Shown piece after piece: positions 28,356-38,203 of a stretch of DNA of 64,000 bases. The translations under genes were made by a program, and so were the position numbers. Under the pieces are notes generated by a model. It had not been told where the DNA came from. It worked only from the letters and a program-made list of their open reading frames with translations, and made no database searches. Within the stretch, counting starts at the first letter, position 1. Every line of letters starts with the position of its first letter. Location of the stretch: assembly GCF_033110285.1 (NCBI RefSeq), contig NZ_CP136995.1:2914001-2978000 (forward strand), given 5' to 3'. Origin of the DNA: Ottowia sp. SB7-C50. Lineage in GTDB: Bacteria > Pseudomonadota > Gammaproteobacteria > Burkholderiales > Burkholderiaceae_C.

Positions 28356-28659
28356 ACGGCCGCCGACGCAGCGCCAGCACCGCGGGCGTGGCCGCGCTGG
28401 CCAGCACCAAGGCGGCGTAGGTCAACAGCCGCCCGTCGTGCCCCGACGCCGCCAGCCCGGCCACCAGCACCACCAGGCAAACTACAAAATTGATAGCTAT
28501 CTGCGCAGGCAGGGACAGCGCAGGCGGGTGATTTCGATACACCCAGCGGGCCGCCAGCACCATGCCGGGCGCCATCACCAGCGCGGGCAGCATGAAGTTG
28601 GCAAGGTGCCAGAAGGTGTCGGCAATCTGCATGACGCTCTTGATGTCGGTCAAGTCCAT
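28342..28659 (-). CDS. Small hypothetical membrane protein with an embedded repeat
   Basis: A 105-residue protein with three hydrophobic segments (about 17-38, 49-70 and 75-95). I do not recognise a family. The middle of the gene (28480-28536) is a copy of the dispersed two-hairpin repeat, read as coding sequence and supplying [14 protein letters not shown], part of the second membrane segment. The ATG at 28659 has no clear ribosome-binding site; a longer frame starts at 28686. It is convergent with ugpQ (14-base overlap) and divergent from hemA. A product is likely but unproven. Confidence 0.6.
   Translation of the reverse strand: MDLTDIKSVMQIADTFWHLANFMLPALVMAPGMVLAARWVYRNHPPALSLPAQIAINFVVCLVVLVAGLAASGHDGRLLTYAALVLASAATPAVLALRRRPFNQG
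28480..28536 (-). repeat. Two-hairpin dispersed repeat, copy 7, inside a coding region
   Basis: Inverted-orientation copy (GATAGCTAT, then GCGCAGG...GCGCAGG, then GATTTCGA) lying wholly within the small membrane-protein gene and keeping its frame open. Confidence 0.55.
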
Positions 28660-28693
28660 GGTCGACAACACAGCGCGACCGGGCACCCAATTT

Positions 28694-28699
28694 TATAAT
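28694..28699 (+). promoter_or_regulatory. TATAAT immediately before hemA
   Basis: A perfect TATAAT ends seven bases before the hemA ATG, and there is no Shine-Dalgarno sequence. The expected transcription start coincides with the start codon, the strongest leaderless candidate in the window. Confidence 0.55.
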
Positions 28700-28706
28700 C
28701 GCCCCC

Positions 28707-29972
28707 ATGGCCGTCTGGGCATTGGGACTGAACCACAACACCGCGCCGCTGGATCTGCGTGGCCGTTTCGCGTTCGCGCTCGACCAGATGGCACCTGCGC
28801 TGCACGGCTTGCGCACGTCGCACCAGCGCCACCCCGAGGCGGCGATCCTGTCCACCTGCAACCGCACCGAGGTGTATTGCGCGTCCGACAACGTGCAGAT
28901 CGACCACACCCTGGGCTGGCTGGCGCGCGCCGGCGACGTGCCGGTGGACGCGCTGCACCACCACACCTACGTTTTGCGCGACGACCAGGCCGCGCGCCAT
29001 GCCTTCCGCGTGGCCAGCGGGCTGGACAGCATGGTGCTGGGCGAAGCGCAGATCCTGGGCCAGATGAAAAGCGCCGTGCGCGCCGCCGAAGACGCGGGCG
29101 CGCTGGGCACCACGCTGAACCAGCTGTTCCAGCGCAGCTTTGCCGTGGCCAAGCAGGTGCGCACGTCGACCGACATCGGCGCGCACTCCATCAGCATGGC
29201 CGCCGCCGCGGTGCGCCTGGCCGGCAACCTGTTCGAAGACCTGCGCGAGATCCGCGTGCTGTTCGTCGGCGCGGGCGAGATGGTCGAACTGGCCGCCACC
29301 CACTTCGCGGCGCGGCAACCCAGGGCCATCGCCATCGCCAACCGCACATTAGAGCGTGGCGAAAAGCTGGCCAGCCGACTGGGCGGCGAAGTGATGCGCC
29401 TGGCCGACCTGCCCGAGCGCCTGCACGAATTCGACGCCATCGTCAGCTGCACCGCCAGCACGCTGCCCATCATCGGCCTGGGCGCGGTCGAACGCGCGCT
29501 GAAAAAGCGCCGCCACCGTCCCATCTTCGTGGTCGACCTGGCCGTGCCGCGCGACATCGAACCCGAAGTCAAGGCGCTGGACGACGTGTATCTGTACACC
29601 GTCGACGACCTGGCCCAGGTGGTGCAGACCGGCCACGCCAACCGCCAGGCCGCCGTCGCCCAGGCCGAGGCCATCATCGACGCCGGCGTGCAAAGCTTCA
29701 TGCACTGGATCGACCAGCGCAGCCCCGCCAGCGGCGTCGTCCCGCTCATCCAGCAGCTCAATGCCCAGGCCGACGCCTGGCGCGCCGCCGAACTGGTGAA
29801 GGCGCGCAAGCGGCTGGCCAAGGGTGAGGATGTGGACGCGGTGCTGGATGGTCTCAGTCGAGGCTTGGCGCAGAAAATGCTGCATGGCGCCTTCGCGGAA
29901 TTGCGCGCTGCCGACGAGGCCAAGCGAGACGACACCGCTGCACGGGTGGCTCGTTTGTTCCTGCGCTCATAA
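28707..29972 (+). CDS. hemA: Glutamyl-tRNA reductase
   Basis: Reduces glutamyl-tRNA to glutamate-1-semialdehyde, the first committed step of C5-pathway heme synthesis. The 421-residue protein has the catalytic Cys C51 in [23 protein letters not shown] at the N-terminus, the [15 protein letters not shown] block, and the NADPH site [14 protein letters not shown], followed by the C-terminal dimerisation helices. Length is normal. In many Burkholderiales hemA is followed directly by prfA and prmC; here an 8-kb pilin operon separates them. Translation probably begins on a near-leaderless message from the TATAAT at 28694. Confidence 0.97.
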   Translation: MAVWALGLNHNTAPLDLRGRFAFALDQMAPALHGLRTSHQRHPEAAILSTCNRTEVYCASDNVQIDHTLGWLARAGDVPVDALHHHTYVLRDDQAARHAFRVASGLDSMVLGEAQILGQMKSAVRAAEDAGALGTTLNQLFQRSFAVAKQVRTSTDIGAHSISMAAAAVRLAGNLFEDLREIRVLFVGAGEMVELAATHFAARQPRAIAIANRTLERGEKLASRLGGEVMRLADLPERLHEFDAIVSCTASTLPIIGLGAVERALKKRRHRPIFVVDLAVPRDIEPEVKALDDVYLYTVDDLAQVVQTGHANRQAAVAQAEAIIDAGVQSFMHWIDQRSPASGVVPLIQQLNAQADAWRAAELVKARKRLAKGEDVDAVLDGLSRGLAQKMLHGAFAELRAADEAKRDDTAARVARLFLRS

Positions 29973-30128
29973 GTAACCGCGACTGTTCGAACAACCACGC
30001 CAGCGGCATTGAAGGCCAGCCGCTGCGGCGGACAACCCTCAGCTGAATCGCCCACACGCCGACGGGCGGTAAGCACCGTCTGACGAAGGGTCGCCGCGCC
30101 AATCCACACGTCTCGTAACATCGAACAC

Positions 30129-30761
30129 ATGTGGTCTGGTGCTGTAGTTCGCCTCAAGCAAACGTCCGTGATGGTGCCGCCTTCCTGGCGGTCACGCGGC
30201 TTCTCGATGGTCGAGGTGCTGGTCGCCATCGTGATTCTGTCGTTCGGGTTGCTGGGCGTGGTCGGCCTGCAAGCGGCCGCCATCAAGAACACGCGCGACG
30301 CCAGGCAGCAATCCGTCGCCGTCGTCTTGGCGCGCGAACTGGCCGACATGATGCGTGCCAACCCCCAGGTGGCGGCCAGAGCTACCAACAACCCCTACCA
30401 CGGCAACTTTTCAGACAATGGCAGCGGCATGCAGCCGGCGACTGTGTCCAATTGCCTGGATGTGGGCTCTCGTTGCGCCTCCGCCAACGATATTGCCAAC
30501 GCGCAGATGACCGAATGGCTTGCACGCGTCAGCAACCTGTTGCCCGGGGCCCGTGTGTCCATCTGTCGCGACACGGCTCCCTATGATGCCAACGGCCTGC
30601 CGCAATGGGCCTGCACCTCGTCGGCCACCGCCAGTCAAAACATCGCGTTCATCAAGATCGGGTGGCTGCGCGAAAACACGAAGGGCCAGATCGTGAACAC
30701 GAGCGACGCTGGCACTCGGCCTTACATCCTCCTGCCGGTCACCCCCAGCGGCCAGCTATGA
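30129..30761 (+). CDS. pilV: Type IV pilus minor pilin PilV
   Basis: First gene of the minor-pilin operon. The product has the class III prepilin signal SRG followed by FSMVEVLVAIVILSFGLLG (cleavage after Gly, methylated Phe, Glu at +5) and the PilV signature GVVGLQAAAIKNTRDARQQS just after it. The rest is a short globular domain with four cysteines, no known catalysis. PilV helps prime and shape pilus fibres. Two starts are possible: ATG 30129 (TAACAT seven bases upstream, long 24-residue leader) and ATG 30171 (short leader, more usual); neither has a Shine-Dalgarno sequence. The next gene overlaps by four bases. Confidence 0.88.
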   Translation: MWSGAVVRLKQTSVMVPPSWRSRGFSMVEVLVAIVILSFGLLGVVGLQAAAIKNTRDARQQSVAVVLARELADMMRANPQVAARATNNPYHGNFSDNGSGMQPATVSNCLDVGSRCASANDIANAQMTEWLARVSNLLPGARVSICRDTAPYDANGLPQWACTSSATASQNIAFIKIGWLRENTKGQIVNTSDAGTRPYILLPVTPSGQL

Positions 30762-31828
30762 CCTGCTTCGCGACTCCCCTTCGGTCGGCACGCATTCCTG
30801 CATTGGTTCAGCGCCAGCGCGGCATGACCTTGGTCGAGTTGATGGTCGCCATGGCCATTGGGCTGTTGGTCGTGCTGGTCACGGTCGCGGCACTGCTGAT
30901 GTCGCGCCAAGGTGCGGCCACGGTGGACGCTTCGTCGCAACTGCGCGATGACAGCCGTTTCGCCAGCCAATTGATTCAGCAGCTGGTGGTGCAAGCTGGT
31001 TTTGAAGATGTGGACTTCGCCAGCGCCACTTATTCTGCTTCTAGCGCTCTTTACAAACTCAAAAACAACCTCGAAATCGGCGCGCTGCAGCCCAGTGTCT
31101 ACGGTTTCGACAATGCATTAGTCAGCCCCTCCGATCCGCTCAATGTGTCCTTGACGCGCACCGACAGCTACAACGGCGACATCCTGATCCTGCAATATCA
31201 GGCCGTCAAGAGCAAATTTGATAAAAACAGTTCGGAAACGGACGGCAGCATGATCACCTGCGACGGCACCTCACCCCGCATTGCCGCAACCAATCGCGGT
31301 GACCGCGCCGTCAGCGTGCTGCATCTGGCCGTCAGCGCCGGTGAGCCGACATTGATGTGTACCACGCGCAACGACACGACCGGGGTGTACTACACGGTAC
31401 CGCTGGTCAAGGGTGTGGAAAGTTTCCAGGTTCTCTACGGGGTCGACAACGTCACACCCGGCGCGGTGCTGCCGGCCACGCCCCCGGCCACTGGGGTGCC
31501 CAACGCCTATCTGCGTGCCGACCAGCTCACGGTGGCTGGCAACACCGTGGCGACCTACGCCAACTGGCGGCGTGTGCGCAGCCTGCGCATCGGCATGGTG
31601 CTGCGCGGCCCGCCGGGCTCGGCCTTGCAAGCCACCTCCACGACTTACTACCCGCTGGGCGTCAAGGATCACTACGACAGTACCAACGATCCTGGCAGCA
31701 AGCTCACTGCGACCGACAACCGCCTGCGACAGACCGTGACCTTCACCGTTCAGTTGCGCAATTGCCAGAACCAGGGCTACCAACCCGCCACATCCACCCT
31801 GCCATGCGACGTGGTCACGCCCTCATAA
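30758..31828 (+). CDS. pilW: Type IV pilus minor pilin PilW
   Basis: A 356-residue minor pilin. The prepilin leader ends QRG and is followed by MTLVELMVAMAIGLLVVLV (Glu at +5), the PilW-type N-terminal helix; the following VAALLMSRQGAATVDASSQL is also characteristic. The large globular region (about 80-356) contains several cysteines. PilW acts with PilV, PilX and PilE-like minor pilins in starting fibre assembly and carrying PilY1 to the tip. The ATG overlaps the pilV stop (ATGA), indicating translational coupling. Codon use is visibly more AT-rich than in hemA. Confidence 0.9.
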   Translation: MTCFATPLRSARIPALVQRQRGMTLVELMVAMAIGLLVVLVTVAALLMSRQGAATVDASSQLRDDSRFASQLIQQLVVQAGFEDVDFASATYSASSALYKLKNNLEIGALQPSVYGFDNALVSPSDPLNVSLTRTDSYNGDILILQYQAVKSKFDKNSSETDGSMITCDGTSPRIAATNRGDRAVSVLHLAVSAGEPTLMCTTRNDTTGVYYTVPLVKGVESFQVLYGVDNVTPGAVLPATPPATGVPNAYLRADQLTVAGNTVATYANWRRVRSLRIGMVLRGPPGSALQATSTTYYPLGVKDHYDSTNDPGSKLTATDNRLRQTVTFTVQLRNCQNQGYQPATSTLPCDVVTPS

Positions 31829-31841
31829 AAGCCCGCGCCCC

Positions 31842-32537
31842 ATGAAACAGCACGCCTCAGGCGCACCCACCTTGACCGATGGCCGCTCGCGTCGTCGATC
31901 CGTCATGCGCCATCGGCCAGCACGCGTCCGCGGCGTTTCGCTGGTCATCGTCATGCTCATTCTGGTCATCGTCTCGATGCTGGGCGTTGCCAGTGTCCAG
32001 ATCAGCATGATGGGCGAACGCGGCGCTCGCAATGACCGCGACATGCAACTGGCTTGGCAAGGGGCCGAGGCGGCGTTGGTGGATGCTGAAATTGATCTGA
32101 GTGGACCGAATAGCGCTGGTGCCAGTCGCACCGGCAAGCAGCCGCGATTCCCCGACTCTGGCTGTTACACCAGTCAGCCGTACCGAGGTTACTGTAGGTC
32201 TGTGACCACCGGTTCTACCAAACCAACCTGGCTCACCATCGACTTCGCGGATCAGGGCAGCAGCGCGCCCTCTGTGGCGCTGGGCACATTCACCGACCGC
32301 ACGTTCAACAGCGCCGGCGCAGTCGACGGCACCGGCATCCAGCCCGCCCTCGCGCCGCGTTACATCATCGAAAAGGTGCCAGACTTCGGCAACCCGGGTG
32401 GAAACATGATCACATCGTCCTATGCCTCGGCAGCGCGGGCTGGAGCCGTTTTAAATATGCCATATCGAGTCACCGCCATCGGATTCGGCCCGCGCAGCGA
32501 CATCCAGGCCGTCGTCCAAACGCTTTACAGAAATTGA
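31842..32537 (+). CDS. pilX: Type IV pilus minor pilin PilX
   Basis: A 231-residue minor pilin with an N-terminal PilX domain. RVRG precedes the hydrophobic segment VSLVIVMLILVIVSMLGVAS (about 32-51), with a Gly cleavage site but no Glu at +5, as is usual for PilX. The helix continues QISMMGERGARNDRDMQLAW, a PilX_N hallmark, and QGAEAALVDAE. The remainder is a secreted globular domain with paired cysteines. It follows pilW by 13 bases and precedes pilY1 by 21. In Pseudomonas PilX interacts with PilY1 and PilW in the tip complex. Confidence 0.88.
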   Translation: MKQHASGAPTLTDGRSRRRSVMRHRPARVRGVSLVIVMLILVIVSMLGVASVQISMMGERGARNDRDMQLAWQGAEAALVDAEIDLSGPNSAGASRTGKQPRFPDSGCYTSQPYRGYCRSVTTGSTKPTWLTIDFADQGSSAPSVALGTFTDRTFNSAGAVDGTGIQPALAPRYIIEKVPDFGNPGGNMITSSYASAARAGAVLNMPYRVTAIGFGPRSDIQAVVQTLYRN

Positions 32538-32558
32538 TCTGTACGAGAAAGCTTTACC

Positions 32559-35500
32559 ATGTTTCGCCGCCCCGTTGATCAAGGCCACGCAAACCGCTGG
32601 GTGACGCATCGTCGGTTTCTGGGCAGCCTGCTTCTGGGCATCGCGGGCAGCGCTGCAGTGTCGCTGGTGGTTATTGGCGCTCCGACCGCGCCCAATATTC
32701 CGGCCTTGAACATTTCTTCGGTGCCGCTCTACGCCGCCACCCAAGGTGACAAGCCGGCCCTTGCGTTGGCCCTTTCGGTGGAATTTCCCACCGTAGGCGC
32801 GCAGTATGTCAATGTTCCGGGCCAGTCGACCGATTCGTCTTATACACCAACCAAAGAATATCTTGGTTATTACAACGCCGAGATGTGCTACACCTACAAG
32901 GACAATCCCAGCGAAACCCCGTCGGTGGGCAAAACCAAGGCCGATTACAAGCGTTTCGTCATCTCGGGGCCGGCCTCTGGCCACGCCTGCAGCGACGCCT
33001 TTAGCGGCAATTTTCTGAATTGGGCCAGCAACTCTGCCATCGACATGTTGCGGCTGGCCCTGTCTGGCGGCGACCGCTACATCGACGAAACCGGGCTGAC
33101 GGTCCTGCAACGCGCCGTGTTGCCCAATGGCGATCCCATCTGCATGTGGAACTCCACCAACTTCCCGGCCAAGCAACTGGCCAAGGGAACTGACGGCAGC
33201 TACGCGGGGGCAGTGCCCTTGGCCATGGTCAACGCCGCCAATGCCAGCGGTGCAAGCAGTATCTGGGTCGCCAATACCCTTAATAAAATCTACTTCGGCA
33301 CAAGCCAGACAGGCTCTTGCTCGGACACCAGCGCGTATCGCCTCAATGCGTCGGTCGGGATGGGGCCGATCACCGGCTTCGCGGGCCCATTGCCCGCTGG
33401 CGCAAGCCAATGCGCTACTGAAAACGGAAGCTGCACTACATTCGGTGTTCAGGAAGTCTGGTACGGGGCCAGCGGGAAATGGAAAAAAGCACCCGTCGCC
33501 GGACCATTCTCATGCAGCAATGCGATTTTCGGCGACCCCATTTCGGGCGTGGGTAAAGCGTGCTACCTGGTAGCTTACACCGGCACTTGGACGCCCGCCG
33601 GTGGCGCTGTGGCGCTGAATACGGACGGCTTTTTTTACTCTCGTGTTGAGGTGTGCGAAAAAAATGCTTCTGGAACGTTACAGGACGTCCGAGATTATAA
33701 TTTCTGCAATCAATATCCGAATGGCAACTACAAGCCGTCGGGCACCATCCAAAAATACAATAACCATTTGCGGCTGGCGGCTTTTGGTTATGCGCTGGAA
33801 CAAACCCTGAGTTGGGACAACGGCGCCAGTACGGCGGGTCGCTACGGGGGGGGTGCTTCGTGCACCGATGAAATTTGTCGGCCCACGTACTTACGACAGC
33901 AGGGGCATCGAAAACACACCCGCATCAGGTAACCCCGCTGCGGAATGGGATCCTGTGACGGGAATTTTCAAGGATAATCCCGACGCTGACACCACCTTTG
34001 GTATCAGTGGTGTCATTAATTACCTGAACAAGTTCGGCCGCACGGGTACCACGCCGGGCAAATACAAAAAATACGATCCGTCCGGCGAACTGTATTATGA
34101 GTCGCTGCGCTATTTGCAGGGCCTGCCCCCCAGCCCGGCCGCCGTCGCGAACCTGAACATCGGCAACGCTGCGCAGAAACTTTTCTATGATGGTTTCCCC
34201 ATCTACACCGACTGGACCAACCTGGACCCGTACGGAGGCAATCGCAGCAGCAGCGCCAACTATTCCTGTGTCAAAAGCAATATCGCGCTGATTGGGGACG
34301 TCAACACCTGGGATTCAAGATACACCAGTGGAGGCACTAACAACCGGATGGCGGCCACCGATCTGGCGAACAACGTACCCAATATCGAGGCGTGGATTTC
34401 CGTGGTACAGGCGTTTGAAAAAGGCACATCCGTGTCCTACCTCGACGGCCAAGGGTCTTCACAGGTTACCAGCAACCCCAATTCAGCGAATGGGGGCCCC
34501 AACACCCGGGGCGCACAGGTTTACGGCCTTTCTTACTGGGCACACACCCATGATATCCGAGGTGCTGACTGGACCAATCAACCGACGAAGCAGCGTCCGG
34601 GGCTCAGGGTCAAATCCTTCTTCTTCGACGTTAACGAATATGCCGACCAAAACAATGCCAGCACACGTCGTAACAACAACCAGTACTTCACCGGAGCCAA
34701 ATACGGGGGATTCAATACGCAACCCACGCAAGGCCTGGCGCAGCCTTTTAACACCAAAGGCAAGCCGTTTTACGATCAGAATGGGGTGGCTGACAACAAT
34801 GTCTGGCAAAACCCCAGCATGCCCGGCGAAGCGCAGACCTATTTTCTTCAGAGCGACGCGCGTGGGGTGTTGGCCGCTTTCGAGAAAATCTTCGGTGACG
34901 CTGCCTCGGCGCAGCGCAGTATCGCAGGCGCGGCAGCCTCAAGCTCCAACCTGAACACCACGAGCTCCCACGTGTATCAGGCGTCGTTCGACACCGGTGC
35001 CTGGACGGGTGATGTTCAGGCATTTTCGATCGCGGTCGATAGCGCCAACACGTCGCAAATTCAATTGTCCGCCGCACCGTCGTGGTCAGCCGACCAGCAG
35101 CTGGTGGGGCGCATTTTTTTGGGTGATACCCGCAACATCGTTGTGGGCAAGGTATCGACCGCGGCGGGGCCCACGCCCCATCCGACCGCCACCGATTTCA
35201 CGACCAGCGCCATTGAGCAAGACCTGAAGGACGCACTGGATAAATACAACCCGATGGCCGTGGCAGATGGACTTTGGCAGGACCGGCTTAGCTTCCTGCG
35301 CGGCGTCAAGAGCAAGGAAGGTAACCCGTTTCGCGTGCGCTCCCATGTCTTGGGCGATATTGTCAATTCCGGCGTGCAATATGTCGGCGCTCCGTCGCCC
35401 ACGCGCGGGCTGTCCGATGGTTATGCAAGCTTCGTGACTGCCCAATCCGGTCGCGCTGCCGCCGTCTACGTGGGTGCCAACGATGGCATGCTGCATGCAT

Positions 35501-37029
35501 TTGACGCAACCACGGGAAGCGAATTGTTTGCCTATATCCCCAGCTGGTTAGGCACCAAACTGAGCGCCCTGACCGATCCCGCCTACGGCGTCAACCATCA
35601 GTCCTACGTGGACGCGACGCCCGTCATCGGTGATGCCAAGACCGGTGCCGGAAGCAGCGCCAGCGATTGGAAGACGGTATTGGTATCCGGTACAGGCGGC
35701 GGCGGTCGTGGTGTTTTTGCGCTTGATGTGACGGACCCGACCAGTTTTAACGCGTCCAAAGTCCTGTGGGAGTTCACCCAGGTCCACGACGCGGACATGG
35801 GTTTTGTCCTTGGCAAGCCCCGAATCGTCAAGATGCGCACCAGCGCGCCGAACGCCGCCACCGCCACTTATCGCTGGTTTGCCATGGTGCCCAGCGGCGT
35901 GAACAACTATGTGGACGATGGCACGGGAGCGTTCAGCACCACTGGGGCACCCACCATATTTCTGCTGGCGCTAGACAAGCCCGCGGGTGTTGCGTGGACA
36001 TCGAGTGGAGCAAACCCGAACTACTACAAGATCACACTGCCATTTGACAGCACCTTGGCCACCACCACCCCCACGTACGCGGGCCTTGCCACCGGCATCA
36101 TCAACCTGGAGGCGTTCGTCGACAACGCAGGGGTCGTGAGCTACGTATTCGCTGGCGACCTGCATGGCAAGCTTTGGAACCTGGATTTCACCGGTGTGGG
36201 TGCCAGCGGATGGACTGCCGGGCAACTGTCACGGTTCTCAACCGGCAGCGGCAGCAACCTGGTGGCATTTCCGATGTACATCGCCAAGGACGGCAACGGC
36301 AATGTGCAGCCGATCACTGCCGCCCCCACCATCCTGCAGGGCTACGGCGGGCCAACGACGCACTTTGTCGGTTTCGGAACGGGTAAATACATCGAAGGCA
36401 CCGACAGTTCATCGACCGCTCAACAAACCTATTACGTGCTCTATGACAACGGCAGAGGCGGCGGCGCTGGGGGCGCTTCGGGCGTCGCGGGCATTGCCGG
36501 TCGCGGCCGGTTGCAGCAGGTCACGTCCGACGCCGCCGGCAACCTGTCGCCTTCTGCTGCTTTCACTTGGGGACGCGCGACCCGCGACGCTGACGTGACC
36601 CAGCGCTCAGGATGGTTTTACGACCTGGGCAGTACCGGGGAGCGCGTCGTCTACGATTCGGTTTACGTGCCGTTGACCACCAAAGTGACGTTCAGCAGTC
36701 TCATTCCCGATGCCGCCACTTCGCCCGGTGTTTGCAGCGTGTCGGGCGGAAGTGGCAATATCTACTATGTCGACATGGTGGAAGGCAAGGGATTCAAAAA
36801 AGCATCCACCGTGGGTGTCCCAGGTGGGCCGATGCCGCTGTTCAACGACGAAACCACGACGACCAGCAAGGCCGATGGGTCCGGCCGGCGCCTGCGCACA
36901 CGGCCAATCCTGCTCGGCGTGCCTGGCGCAGCCGGCTTTGGTCTAGGGTCGGAAGTCAACGACGTTTTGCCGGTGGGTCGCCTGAGTTGGAGGCAGATCA
37001 ACAACTACCTGGAGTTGAAGAACCGATGA
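32559..37029 (+). CDS. pilY1: Type IV pilus tip adhesin/assembly factor PilY1, frame broken as read
   Basis: Two overlapping frames give a PilY1/PilC protein of about 1489 residues. The first has a signal/anchor (about 19-42) and NFLNWASNSAIDMLRLALSG, a PilY1 N-terminal signature. The second carries VLRAPMKFVGPRTYD and the C-terminal beta-propeller (PilC domain): YVGANDGMLHAFDATTGSEL, YVDATPVIGDAKTG, VSGTGGGGRGVFALDVTDP and FVGFGTGKYIEG. A loop KDGNGNVQPI could bind calcium, as in Pseudomonas PilY1, but this is uncertain. The frames join at an eight-G run (33846-33853); seven G give YGGVLRAPMK, the expected family text. The break is either a sequence error or a slip tract that could switch the adhesin on and off. 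It overlaps pilE-like by four bases. Confidence 0.92.
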
Positions 37030-37523
37030 CAACAGCCCGCACGCGCTTGCGGCCTGCGTCACGTCGATTGGCGTCGGGCTTCACACTCATCGAGTTGATG
37101 ATTGTGGTGGCGATCATTGCCATCCTGGCGGCCATTGCTTACCCCTCCTATGATGAAGCGGTCAAGAAGGGACGGCGCGCCGAGGCGAGAACGGCGCTAC
37201 TGCAGCTGATGCAGCAGCAGGAGCGCTTCATGACGCAGAACAATACCTATCAGGCGTTCTCCAACGCTGCCGGAACGACCACGCCTGCCACCGTGCCTTT
37301 CATCATTCAAGTAGGCAGCAACGCTTCTGCTCCTTCCTACTGGCTGTCCGCCGTGCAGTGTCCTGCCGTGGGTGGCGGCACCCAACCGGCGATCAACGCT
37401 TGCATCCAAGGCGTCGCTTCGCCCACCCGTCCGGACGCCGCGGTAGGCAATCTGACCCTGACCAGCACCGGCGTCAAAGGTTGCTCGGGCACCACCACCG
37501 ATTCTCGCTTGTGCTGGCCATGA
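37026..37523 (+). CDS. Type IV pilin, PilE-like minor pilin
   Basis: A 165-residue type IV pilin. The leader ends LASG and the mature start is FTLIELMIVVAIIAILAAIA followed by YPSYDEAVKKGRRAEA, the PilE-like block common in betaproteobacterial minor pilins. The C-terminal half has paired cysteines (near residues 124, 136, 157 and 163) that may form a D-loop-like bridge. Because it sits in the minor-pilin operon after pilY1, a minor rather than major subunit role is likely. The ATG overlaps the pilY1 stop and its own stop overlaps fimT (ATGA both times). Confidence 0.88.
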   Translation: MTTARTRLRPASRRLASGFTLIELMIVVAIIAILAAIAYPSYDEAVKKGRRAEARTALLQLMQQQERFMTQNNTYQAFSNAAGTTTPATVPFIIQVGSNASAPSYWLSAVQCPAVGGGTQPAINACIQGVASPTRPDAAVGNLTLTSTGVKGCSGTTTDSRLCWP

Positions 37524-38089
37524 ATTTCCATACCAGCACTCGACGTGGTTTCACATTGATCGAGTTGATGGTGACCATCGCCATCGCCGCGACACTGATG
37601 CTTATCGCGGCACCCAGCTTCACCGAGTTTCAGCGCAATAGTCAGTTGAGCTCGCTCACCAACACCTTGATGGCTGCCGTCAATGCAGCGCGGGGCGAGG
37701 CCATGAAGCGGAATATGTATGCCTACGTGATGCCAGTTGATGGAGCGAATTGGTCCAGCGGCTGGCAGGTATTTGTGGATAAGGACTTAAGTCAGAGTTT
37801 TACCTCAGACGACGAGGTGGTCTTGGTTGTGCCGCCACCGCCTAGCTACATCACCGTGAGCGGAACGGGTACCTCAGCCGCAGGCACCCCTTTCATCATG
37901 TTCAATGGCTCGGGCTATCCCGGGCTGGGCAACACCTTTGGCAACCTGACCTTCACGATTGCTCGCAACGATGTGACCAGCAACCAGCAAGCGACGCAAA
38001 CCCGCCGGCTCATCATCGCCAATTCGGGGCGCGTACGCACTTGCCGACCGGACAAAGACAGCAGTTGCACGGCATCCGCCAATCAGTAA
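37520..38089 (+). CDS. fimT: Type IV pilus minor pilin FimT/GspH family
   Basis: A 189-residue pseudopilin. The prepilin signal is TRRG then FTLIELMVTIAIAATLMLIA followed by APSFTEFQRNSQLSS, typical of FimT/GspH. Inside, LMAAVNAARGEAMKR is the conserved helix of the GspH domain, followed by WQVFVDKD and the C-terminal RLIIANSGRVRTCRPD. FimT proteins are minor pilins; some bind DNA during natural transformation, but no DNA-binding residues can be assigned here. Last gene of the operon, coupled by ATGA to the PilE-like gene. A 114-base gap with no obvious terminator follows before prfA. Confidence 0.88.
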   Translation: MNFHTSTRRGFTLIELMVTIAIAATLMLIAAPSFTEFQRNSQLSSLTNTLMAAVNAARGEAMKRNMYAYVMPVDGANWSSGWQVFVDKDLSQSFTSDDEVVLVVPPPPSYITVSGTGTSAAGTPFIMFNGSGYPGLGNTFGNLTFTIARNDVTSNQQATQTRRLIIANSGRVRTCRPDKDSSCTASANQ

Positions 38090-38203
38090 GCAACCGACGC
38101 CGGGCGAACGCCTATAAATGGCTGGACATTGCAGCCTCCCTTTGTCCGGTCACGGTCCGTAGTGCTGGGTTCACCGAACCAAAGCAGCGACAATGGCGCC
38201 CCC

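Noticed and set aside
29973..30128. Possible small RNA or tRNA in the gap after hemA
   Set aside because: No tRNA cloverleaf or terminator was seen; the gap is probably just the pil operon leader.
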